From an uncultured Lachnoclostridium sp. (GTDB lineage Bacteria; Bacillota; Clostridia; Lachnospirales; Lachnospiraceae), in the NCBI GenBank assembly GCA_958425285.1, contig CATZVV010000148.1:1-5358 (forward strand): a stretch of 5,358 nt of DNA. The letters run 5' to 3'. The position numbers and the translations under genes are program-made. How positions within the stretch are numbered: position 1 is the first letter of the stretch; every line of letters starts with the position of its first letter. A model generated the notes under the pieces. That model had not been told where the DNA came from. It made no database searches and worked only from the letters and a program-made list of their open reading frames with translations. This document shows positions 1 to 5,023 of the stretch, piece by piece.

Positions 1-16
1 GTAATTTTATCTTACA

Positions 17-541
17 TCAGTTTGGAGGTTTACACAAACTTTGGGATACTCCCGCAGCGGTTCCAAATCCAGGATACTCTGCCAAAAGAGGTTCTAATAT
101 TTCTTCTCCCAAGTACCTTGATATGACACGAGTACTTACCTCAATAAAATCTAATTTAACTAAATGTGTTCGGATTTTATTGCATATCTTACTAAGCATC
201 ACTAATGATTCCTGTTCAAGAATATCTAATTCTTTATTGAGTTGATTGATTTCCTCAAGGAACTCTACACTAACAACATTACCCAAGCACTTTTGCCCTT
301 TACGATCTAATGATACGCTTGCGTATATTCTAACTCTTTTTCCTTTCGTAAACATATCTTTGGAATAATGCCTCTGATTATTCCAAAAGCTTACGTTTAC
401 TGACCCGGTTAAATCTTTTAAAGAAATCCCAAAATTATCTCTTTTTCCCCATTTGTCAGAGATGATACCTGTAACACATACAGGATCATTTTCTGAATAT
501 TGTAGTAAATCTCTACTTAATATTATCTGATAATCGCCCAT
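17..541 (-). CDS. OB-fold protein with truncated class II aminoacyl-tRNA-synthetase-like region
   Basis: The 174-residue product has an OB-fold-like beta segment at about residues 19-95 (VCVTGIISDKWG, then FGISLKDLTGSVNVSFW), a charged linker at 96-115, and a stretch at about 118-141 (IRTHLVKLDFIEVSTRVIS) that resembles motif 1 of AspRS/AsnRS/LysRS-type class II synthetases. That order, anticodon-binding OB fold then catalytic core, is the class IIb layout. The protein ends soon after motif 1, so motifs 2 and 3, which bind ATP and the amino acid, are absent. It cannot be a working synthetase on its own. It may be a remnant or a stand-alone nucleic-acid-binding domain. The ATG at 541 is supported by GAGGTG five bases upstream. 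It is the last gene of the four-gene operon, 27 bases after the PLP enzyme. The OB call is fairly sure; the synthetase link is moderate and rests on remembered family patterns. Confidence 0.6.
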   Translation of the reverse strand: MGDYQIILSRDLLQYSENDPVCVTGIISDKWGKRDNFGISLKDLTGSVNVSFWNNQRHYSKDMFTKGKRVRIYASVSLDRKGQKCLGNVVSVEFLEEINQLNKELDILEQESLVMLSKICNKIRTHLVKLDFIEVSTRVISRYLGEEILEPLLAEYPGFGTAAGVSQSLCKPPN

Positions 542-568
542 TTTTACACCTCAACACACAAAAACAAT

Positions 569-1711
569 CTACAATCTTTGTATCAAATTGCATATTGCTT
601 GAATGTCATCATTGCTAGTATAGTAATGTGGTGATATACGAAAAACATATTGAACCCCATTTTTCGGGAAGAATACAGGGCAATCCCAATCACAAACATA
701 CGATACAATAAAATTCTCTTTCTCAATTAACTCTTTTACCTTTTTTTCCTGTTTTGGGTCTTTCATATAAAAACCCACTACTCCTGTGCTAGAATTTTCA
801 CTTCCAACTAATACTAAATTCGGATTTGAAACGACAAAACTCCTAATATAATTTGCCTTCACACATATTTCTTGTGCTGCAACATCAATACCATAATCCA
901 AATACTCTTGAATAGCATTTGCCAATCCTAAAAGTGAAGCAGTACTTTTTTCCCACAACTCAAATTGCTTAGCATCGTCTCTAACTTTGACATCCACAAC
1001 TGTACCCAAATCATCAAATACTAAATCTGCAGACGCCAAATCTATCTGTGGCGTATGAATTGGAGCATTTCTGCGCACATACAAAATGCCTGTACCTCTT
1101 GGTCCCCTTAACCATTTACGCCCCGCAGTCACATATGCGCAACAATTGATTTTCTGAACATCAACTTTAATTTGTCCGACAGCTTGGCATCCATCTACTA
1201 CATACGTAGCACCATACTTCTGAGCAAGTATTCCAAGTTCCACAACAGGATTAACAATGGAGCCTTGAGCAGCCACATGGCTGACTGCCAAAATAGTACC
1301 ACCTGACTGCAAGGCCTGTTCAACATCATCCAAACTAAAATGCCCTTCACTATTACACTGAATAACCTTTATACCACAATGTGTCCTTTTGACAACATCA
1401 TAGATAGTAAGGAGATTTGTTCCGTATTCGCTTGATAAAGTGACAATTACATCTGATTCCTTAATATCCAAACCATATATAATCAAATTCCAGCCTCGAC
1501 TTGCACTGTCAATAAAAGCAATTTCTTCTTTTGACTCTGCATTTAGCAAATTTGCTGCAAGCGAATAGAAATTATTCACTGCATCAGACTTTATTGTTGC
1601 AGCTTTATATGCACCAACATTCATTTCAAGATTCATATGATCGGTCAAGGTTTTATATGTTCCTTCACTCATAAGCCCGGCACCAGCATTATTAAAATAC
1701 ATATAATCCAT
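569..1711 (-). CDS. Class V PLP-dependent aminotransferase-fold enzyme (cysteine/selenocysteine lyase-like)
   Basis: A cytosolic fold-type I PLP enzyme of 380 residues, a normal family length. Seen in order: N-terminal YFNNAGAG, a His at about 145 in AVSHVAAQG that should stack on the cofactor, VVDGCQAVGQ with the PLP-nitrogen Asp at 173 and Gln at 177, and AGRKWLRGPRGTG with the Schiff-base Lys at 199. The C-terminal FRISPHYYTSNDDI carries the substrate-carboxylate Arg at 358. The GRKWLRGPRG loop and the following FELWE segment recall the lyase/epimerase branch (EgtE or isopenicillin N epimerase-like). I see no RAGxHC-type catalytic Cys loop of SufS, so a persulfide-forming desulfurase is unlikely; C-S lyase, epimerase or aminotransferase activity is possible. 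The ATG at 1711 is preferred to a GTG at 1714 because GGAGGT lies six bases upstream of it. It follows the upstream stop almost directly, implying translational coupling. Confidence 0.88.
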   Translation of the reverse strand: MDYMYFNNAGAGLMSEGTYKTLTDHMNLEMNVGAYKAATIKSDAVNNFYSLAANLLNAESKEEIAFIDSASRGWNLIIYGLDIKESDVIVTLSSEYGTNLLTIYDVVKRTHCGIKVIQCNSEGHFSLDDVEQALQSGGTILAVSHVAAQGSIVNPVVELGILAQKYGATYVVDGCQAVGQIKVDVQKINCCAYVTAGRKWLRGPRGTGILYVRRNAPIHTPQIDLASADLVFDDLGTVVDVKVRDDAKQFELWEKSTASLLGLANAIQEYLDYGIDVAAQEICVKANYIRSFVVSNPNLVLVGSENSSTGVVGFYMKDPKQEKKVKELIEKENFIVSYVCDWDCPVFFPKNGVQYVFRISPHYYTSNDDIQAICNLIQRL

Positions 1712-1713
1712 CA

Positions 1714-2361
1714 CTATACCTCCAATACATCAATAGCTTTAGCAACTGCTAATCCCAATTCTCGTAATTCCCAAATGGTAGGTTCAGTCCCATCATCAAT
1801 AATCATGCCCCTAAGTTCCAAATCTCGAACAGCATTTCTTAATTCCATTTCTGGCACACTTACCATTTTTGAAATGTCTGCCGCAGATAGTTCCCCCCCC
1901 TCGTTATATATACATCTAATTATTTGGATTTGGACTTTATTTAACCCTTTAATAGAACTATTTAAAACTATCAACCGATTTCGTTCATTCTCATCGTTAG
2001 TTTTTATAGCTGATGCCATAATTTCCGTAAATAATTTGTCTAACTCTGGATCAGTAGAAACCAACTGCTGGATCATAGAAATAATAGAATCGGCCCATTC
2101 TGGATTATCTAATAACTCATGAAGGATATCCTCATCACATCTTCCTGATTCAATAAATGCGTCTTCCACAACTTTAATGATTCTCGTTCTACGTCTTTCA
2201 TTCCACGAACAAACCAACTGATAGGCAAGTTTTGCCGTGGGTGTCATGGCACCTCCAACAGCAGCACCTATCGGACCTCCAATTGCAAAACCAACAAGAG
2301 AACTTGCTGCAGATAAAGCAATGTCTGTTGCGTGTGCGGGAATCTTACTTCTATCATCCAT
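1714..2361 (-). CDS. Glycine-zipper / winged-helix protein of unknown function
   Basis: I do not recognise a named family with certainty. The 215-residue protein has a hydrophobic, glycine-rich N-terminal segment at about residues 14-40 with Gly at 24, 28, 32 and 36, a GxxxGxxxGxxxG glycine zipper typical of membrane-inserting or oligomerising helices. A basic patch (ERRRTRI) follows at about 55, then a helical middle (about 60-140) and a C-terminal region (about 145-210) that reads as a winged helix: LNKVQIQIIRCIYNEGG, SAADISKMVSVPEMELRNAV, LELRGMIIDD. The layout recalls DUF4393/Abi-alpha-type proteins, an inference only. It starts 17 bases after the Cro/C1 regulator with AAAGGGG upstream. 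Its last codons hold the ribosome binding site of the PLP enzyme. A run of eight G in its coding strand (plus-strand 1893-1900) lies at the start of the winged helix. Confidence 0.8.
   Translation of the reverse strand: MDDRSKIPAHATDIALSAASSLVGFAIGGPIGAAVGGAMTPTAKLAYQLVCSWNERRRTRIIKVVEDAFIESGRCDEDILHELLDNPEWADSIISMIQQLVSTDPELDKLFTEIMASAIKTNDENERNRLIVLNSSIKGLNKVQIQIIRCIYNEGGELSAADISKMVSVPEMELRNAVRDLELRGMIIDDGTEPTIWELRELGLAVAKAIDVLEV
1718..1723 (-). promoter_or_regulatory. Ribosome binding site that decides the PLP enzyme start
   Basis: GGAGGT lies inside the last codons of the winged-helix gene (TTG GAG GTA TAG). It is six bases from the ATG at 1711 but only three from the GTG at 1714, so the ATG is the better start. 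Its position ties translation of the PLP enzyme to that of the gene before it. Confidence 0.75.
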
Positions 2362-2378
2362 ACAAATTACCCCTTTCT

Positions 2379-2606
2379 CTATATAACATTACTTATTCCA
2401 ACCTTTTCACCTTCAGACAATATAAATGCCTGTTCATAGCCAACTCCCAAAACCTCTGCAATCGTCATCATTTCCTCAAAAGAAACTGTCCCTCTTTTCA
2501 GTTTTTTATTGAAATTCTGCGGGGTCTGACCAATACGTCTACAAAGCTCCGCCAAACTAATATTCTGTTTTTCACACAACTCTCTTATCATATCCGATGT
2601 TGTCAT
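2379..2606 (-). CDS. Small Cro/C1-type (XRE) helix-turn-helix regulator
   Basis: A 75-residue single-domain DNA-binding protein. Residues 3-60 match the five-helix Cro/C1 HTH: MIRELCEKQNISLAELCRRIG, then the recognition-helix region TPQNFNKKLKRG at about 28-39, then the family-typical SFEEMMTIAEVLGVGYEQAF. Nothing follows the HTH except a short tail, so there is no visible sensor or protease domain. The ATG at 2606 is well supported by GGAGGTG about six bases upstream. It is the first gene of the operon and lies just downstream of the predicted promoter, whose -10 and -35 both overlap short inverted repeats. Autoregulation is therefore likely but not shown. The next gene begins 17 bases after its stop. 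Confidence 0.9.
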   Translation of the reverse strand: MTTSDMIRELCEKQNISLAELCRRIGQTPQNFNKKLKRGTVSFEEMMTIAEVLGVGYEQAFILSEGEKVGISNVI

Positions 2607-2622
2607 GATCCACCTCCGCTAA

Positions 2623-2637
2623 TATAATTTTATTATA
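2623..2637. promoter_or_regulatory. Inverted repeat over the -10 box, candidate operator
   Basis: TATAAT-TTT-ATTATA is an exact 6-3-6 palindrome that includes the -10 hexamer on the minus strand. A Cro/C1-type dimer binding here would block polymerase. It is AT-rich, so a chance palindrome is quite possible. Confidence 0.3.
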
Positions 2638-2660
2638 AACCATGTGGTTGATAAACACAA
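2632..2660 (-). promoter_or_regulatory. Predicted sigma-A promoter of the four-gene operon
   Basis: Read on the minus strand, TTGTGT (2655-2660) and a perfect TATAAT (2632-2637) are separated by 17 bases, the ideal spacing. The -10 lies about 25 bases upstream of the regulator's start codon. The -35 matches consensus only in its first three bases, so basal strength may be modest. Confidence 0.6.
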
Positions 2661-2671
2661 GATGTCTGTGT
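2655..2671. promoter_or_regulatory. Inverted repeat at the -35 box, candidate operator
   Basis: ACACA, seven bases, then TGTGT form a short palindrome whose left arm lies within the predicted -35 box. It is a second candidate binding site for the adjacent regulator. Five-base arms are short, so confidence is low. Confidence 0.25.
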
Positions 2672-2700
2672 GATAATTCACTGAAAATTTACCAAGAATC

Positions 2701-2738
2701 AAGAACCCCCCCTGCATTTTCTGCAAGGTGCCGTTCTT
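2701..2738 (-). repeat. Imperfect hairpin after the recombinase reading frame
   Basis: AAGAAC (2701-2706) and GTTCTT (2733-2738) are exact inverted arms. Inside them, TGCA/TGCA flanks a five-base loop, with further C-G pairs from a run of seven C (2706-2712). On the minus strand it lies just past the frame-corrected recombinase stop at 2756. It is followed by TTCTTGATTCTT rather than a clean T run, so it would be a weak terminator; it could instead be part of an attachment or regulatory site. Confidence 0.35.
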
Positions 2739-2755
2739 CCAATATTCCCCCATTT

Positions 2756-2878
2756 CTATCTCTCTACATCCACCGCCATCCCGGATTTGAATTCCACCTC
2801 AAACCGTTCATCGTAAACCGTGATTTTTTCAATCAGTCGCCGCACAAGCTGCTCATCATACTCCAAGACTTCCGTTGG
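2756..2878 (-). pseudogene. Frame-shifted C-terminal remnant of the serine recombinase
   Basis: The -1 frame relative to the recombinase reads 40 residues to a TAG at 2758-2756, beginning PTEVLEYDEQLVRRLIEKI and ending GMAVDVER. This is the characteristic C-terminal end of these Clostridia recombinases (YDExLVRRLIEKI, then VYDE and a FKSG strand). It must once have been joined to the body of the protein. In the intact frame the gene stops instead at 2833, adding about 14 unrelated residues. A lost copy of a four-base repeat (AGCCAGCCAACG to AGCCAACG) would explain the shift; this is inference. Confidence 0.8.
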
Positions 2879-4242
2879 CTGTCCAGAAATTCTCGCATCT
2901 CAGCAATCCGCTTTTTCAAGCCCTCCCGCTCGGCACTTGCCACTAAAGCGTTCTGCTTCAAATCTCGCAGGCGATAGATCTCTTCGGCTATGCCGTTGTA
3001 GTCTTTTTTGGAGTTCGCCCACTTCAGCAACTCTTTTTGCAACCCCTCCAGCTTCGACTCGATGCCCTCCACCGAGGATTCATCCTCCTGCCGAATAACA
3101 GTCTCCACGTTCTCCTGCAGGGCAGCTATCATACTGTCCCTGTTGCCAAGCGCAAGGTTGATTGCCCACACCACAGCCGCCTGCAGCTCTGATTCCTGAA
3201 TGGTTGGCGCATCACAGGTGGATGGACCATGCTCCACACGGGTGCAGCACCGCCATACGATGGAGTGTTTGCCACGGTTGTTCCATGCAATCCTTCGATA
3301 AATATCGCCGCACTTGGGGCAGTAAACTATGCTGGATAAAGCGTACTTACTGCTGTAGACCCGCTTCTTCCGTTTCTCTCCACTGTGAAGGTTTGCTCGC
3401 CGCACCATTTCCTCCTGCACCCGTTTTTTATTAAGGAAATCCACCGTATAGGTTTTCTGTAAAAGGGCATTCCCAATGTACTTCTCGTTCTGCAAAATCT
3501 TCCGCAGCGTTTCTGGACGCCACTTCACTTTTCCCGCTGCCGTCAGGATTCCATCCGCCTCAAGCCCTCTTCCTATCTGGAGCAGACTGCTGCCCTCCAG
3601 ATACTCCCGGTAGATGCGTTTTACAACCTCTGCCTCCGTAGGCTCAATGATCAGATACCCGTCTTCGTCTTTTGTGTATCTGAGGAAACGGTTGTGGTTG
3701 ACCTGCACCTCACCGTTTTGGTATCGGTACTGCAATCCCAGTTTGATGTTCTGGCTCAAGGACTGGCTTTCCTGCTGTGCGAGGCTCGCCATGATAGTAA
3801 GCAGCACCTCTCCTTTGGAATCCATCGTGTTAATGTTCTCTTTCTCAAAGAAAACAGGAATGTTCTTCTCCTTCAGTTCCCGGATATATTTCAGGCAGTC
3901 CAGCGTATTCCGGGCAAAACGGCTGATGGATTTCGTGATGATCATATCAATCCTGCCAGCCATGTATTCCTCGATCATACGAATAAACTCACTGCGTTTC
4001 TTAGTATTACAGCCGCTGATTCCATCATCCGCAAATATCCCCGCCAGCTCCCATTCTGGATTCTTCTGGATGAACTGGGTGTAATGCTCCACCTGCACCT
4101 CATAACTGCTTGCCTGTTCATCGCTGTCCGTGGAAACACGGCAGTAAGCGGCAACCCTGAGTTTCGGTTTTTCTTCTGCCGTCACGGTATTTCCCACCCG
4201 TTTCCGGGCGAGGATAACAGTAATGTTCTTATTCAGTTCCAT
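2833..4242 (-). CDS. Large serine recombinase, internally deleted and C-terminally frameshifted
   Basis: A 469-residue site-specific integrase/excisionase of a mobile element. The N-terminal resolvase domain (about 28-165) is intact: AAYCRVSTDSDEQ with the nucleophile Ser at 37, FADDGISG at 70-77, and ITKSISRFARNTLD at 102-115 with its catalytic Arg residues. A recombinase domain follows (about 180-275), then a zinc ribbon with CPKC at 308-311 and Cys at 332, 333 and 343, and a coiled-coil-like region near 385-455. Two lesions are visible: KKRVQEEMVRRAN at about 272-284 lacks roughly 30 residues usually found there, and a frameshift near residue 455 replaces the normal end. The ATG at 4242 has GAGGTG upstream, and the start overlaps the 32-codon frame before it. 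It is probably inactive or impaired. Its base composition is richer in G+C than the operon to its left. Confidence 0.9.
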   Translation of the reverse strand: MELNKNITVILARKRVGNTVTAEEKPKLRVAAYCRVSTDSDEQASSYEVQVEHYTQFIQKNPEWELAGIFADDGISGCNTKKRSEFIRMIEEYMAGRIDMIITKSISRFARNTLDCLKYIRELKEKNIPVFFEKENINTMDSKGEVLLTIMASLAQQESQSLSQNIKLGLQYRYQNGEVQVNHNRFLRYTKDEDGYLIIEPTEAEVVKRIYREYLEGSSLLQIGRGLEADGILTAAGKVKWRPETLRKILQNEKYIGNALLQKTYTVDFLNKKRVQEEMVRRANLHSGEKRKKRVYSSKYALSSIVYCPKCGDIYRRIAWNNRGKHSIVWRCCTRVEHGPSTCDAPTIQESELQAAVVWAINLALGNRDSMIAALQENVETVIRQEDESSVEGIESKLEGLQKELLKWANSKKDYNGIAEEIYRLRDLKQNALVASAEREGLKKRIAEMREFLDSQRKSWSMMSSLCGD

Positions 4243-4327
4243 ACTCTGCCACCTCGCTCTCTATCAGGCTGTAGGCATAAGCCGCCTGCACAAAAGGGTC
4301 ATCATAGATTATTTTTACAGCAGGCAT
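4229..4327 (-). CDS. Short 32-residue reading frame overlapping the recombinase start
   Basis: ATG at 4327 to TAA at 4229 encodes a peptide whose body, YDDPFVQAAYAYSLIESEV, reads like real protein, not noise. Its stop lies inside the first codons of the recombinase, an overlap typical of coupled genes. Its start overlaps the last codons of the DUF5688-like fragment in another frame, and its ribosome binding site (AAGGGT) is weak. It may be a small gene of the recombinase module, or the 3' end of a longer gene whose front was replaced at the junction with the DUF5688-like gene. Function unknown. Confidence 0.5.
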   Translation of the reverse strand: MPAVKIIYDDPFVQAAYAYSLIESEVAEYGTE

Positions 4328-4581
4328 ACCCTTGCCATAAAATCACATGCTGCCATCAGCGTTTCCTCAAGATCACCACAGCTCTGATATTTCATATACA
4401 TGTCATTGATATAAATTGCCGGTGAAATATTCTTGTCTTCCCCTCTGATGCTGATACCATCAAGTGTCTCATTTACCTTTTTTACGGGTATGACCACAAG
4501 CTCCATTCCTTTAAAACTGTCCGGCATATAATCCATAAACTTTTCTTTTACCACTTCCTTAAAAATCTCATAATTCATCAT
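4315..4581 (-). CDS. DUF5688-like protein, 3'-truncated
   Basis: The 88-residue product (MMNYEIFKEVVKEKFMDYMP, then VVIPVKKVNETLDGISI and SPAIYINDMYMKYQSCGDLEE) matches the N-terminal part of DUF5688 proteins as I remember them. These are common in mobile elements of gut Clostridia, have no established function, and are usually about 300 residues. The start at 4581 is chosen over an ATG at 4617 because GGAGG lies nine bases upstream and the extra 12 residues would lie in the terminator. The protein ends abruptly (DFMARVCLL), and no continuation is readable in other frames, so the 3' two thirds appear lost at a junction with the recombinase module. No promoter is visible between the terminator and this gene. 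Confidence 0.65.
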   Translation of the reverse strand: MMNYEIFKEVVKEKFMDYMPDSFKGMELVVIPVKKVNETLDGISIRGEDKNISPAIYINDMYMKYQSCGDLEETLMAACDFMARVCLL

Positions 4582-4600
4582 ATTTTCTGTCCTCCAAATC

Positions 4601-4642
4601 AAAAAGGCGGGGAACATAAGTCACTGGCTTACATTCCTCACC
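4601..4642 (-). terminator. Rho-independent terminator after the small-gene cluster
   Basis: On the minus strand GGTG-A-GGAATGTAAG pairs with CTTATGTTCC-C-CGCC: ten pairs including two G-U, one mismatch, then four more pairs. It is closed by a seven-base loop (CCAGTGA) and followed directly by TTTTTGATTT. It begins four bases after the stop of the 28-residue gene and ends about 20 bases before the start of the DUF5688-like gene. Confidence 0.75.
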
Positions 4643-4645
4643 GGG

Positions 4646-4732
4646 TTAATAGTTCATTTCTATTCTTTTTCTTTTCTCCACGAAGTCCTGCTCCAATACC
4701 AGACGCTCCGTGCTGTCCCGTATCCTGTGCAT
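4646..4732 (-). CDS. 28-residue charged peptide gene
   Basis: ATG at 4732 is preceded by AAGGAGG with a five-base gap, a near-perfect Shine-Dalgarno. The peptide (MHRIRDSTERLVLEQDFVEK and eight more residues) is rich in both basic and acidic residues and would form an amphipathic helix; it has no membrane segment. It lies 14 bases after the 27-residue gene and directly before the terminator, so it is the last gene of the cluster. The function is not recognised. The strength of the ribosome binding site is the main support for it being real. Confidence 0.55.
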   Translation of the reverse strand: MHRIRDSTERLVLEQDFVEKRKRIEMNY

Positions 4733-4746
4733 CTTAACCTCCTTGA

Positions 4747-4830
4747 TTACAACATTTTCTTAAATTTCAGAAAATACTTCACAAGTCTCCTTTTTTTCCT
4801 ATAATTAGGAAAGAATCCTTTTACCTGCAT
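4747..4830 (-). CDS. 27-residue highly basic peptide gene
   Basis: ATG at 4830 has a strong GGGGAGGTG upstream (GGAGG seven bases away), placed right at the stop of the preceding membrane-peptide gene. The peptide MQVKGFFPNYRKKRRLVKYF plus seven residues carries ten Lys/Arg and no acidic residue, so it should bind nucleic acid, another acidic partner or the membrane surface. A longer in-frame reading from 5076 exists but passes through the membrane-peptide gene in a poor frame and is rejected. The function is not recognised. Confidence 0.55.
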   Translation of the reverse strand: MQVKGFFPNYRKKRRLVKYFLKFKKML

Positions 4831-4844
4831 AGTCTCACCTCCCC

Positions 4845-5018
4845 TCAAAATGTTCCCATTCTTACAAATGATAGAAATATTCTTGCTATCAAACAGAATA
4901 AAAGAAGAAACAGCCTGACAAGTCCTAAGAACAGCTTTAACGCTCCAAGAACAATTTTTAAGATCCACTTGAGTATGTGTAAAACAGCAGTCCCTACGGC
5001 TCCTGCAATTCTTCTCAT
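4845..5018 (-). CDS. 57-residue cationic hydrophobic membrane peptide
   Basis: The peptide (MRRIAGAVGTAVLHILKWIL onward) is almost wholly hydrophobic from residue 4 to 52, interrupted by basic residues at a near seven-residue rhythm: His14, Lys21, Lys28, Arg35, with further Arg at 46 and 53. This suggests one or two membrane-lying or membrane-spanning helices with a basic stripe. Similar small proteins seem to recur in Clostridia conjugative elements, but I know no function. The ATG at 5018 is chosen over 5045 because AAAGGAG lies ten bases upstream and the preceding gene ends at 5024. A role in conjugation, membrane anchoring or toxicity are all open. Confidence 0.7.
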   Translation of the reverse strand: MRRIAGAVGTAVLHILKWILKIVLGALKLFLGLVRLFLLLFCLIARIFLSFVRMGTF

Positions 5019-5023
5019 AATAA

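Noticed and set aside
1637..2122. Long plus-strand frame across the winged-helix gene
   Set aside because: It is the complement of a well-supported minus-strand gene, has no clear ribosome binding site and its protein shows no domain pattern.
2870..2885. Programmed -1 frameshift in the recombinase
   Set aside because: No X XXY YYZ slippery heptamer is visible at the crossover, and a separate internal deletion points to decay. It is not fully excluded.
2660..4340. Attachment-site direct repeats flanking the recombinase
   Set aside because: I compared the gap at 2640-2760 with the junction at 4290-4340 by eye and found only trivial matches such as CTGCA.
2642..4425. Several plus-strand frames opposite the recombinase and DUF5688-like genes
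   Set aside because: They are antisense shadows of a gene with clear catalytic motifs and have Cys/Ser/His-rich, low-complexity translations.
4582..4617. Upstream ATG extension of the DUF5688-like protein
   Set aside because: It would place the start inside the terminator hairpin, and GGAGG fits the ATG at 4581 much better.
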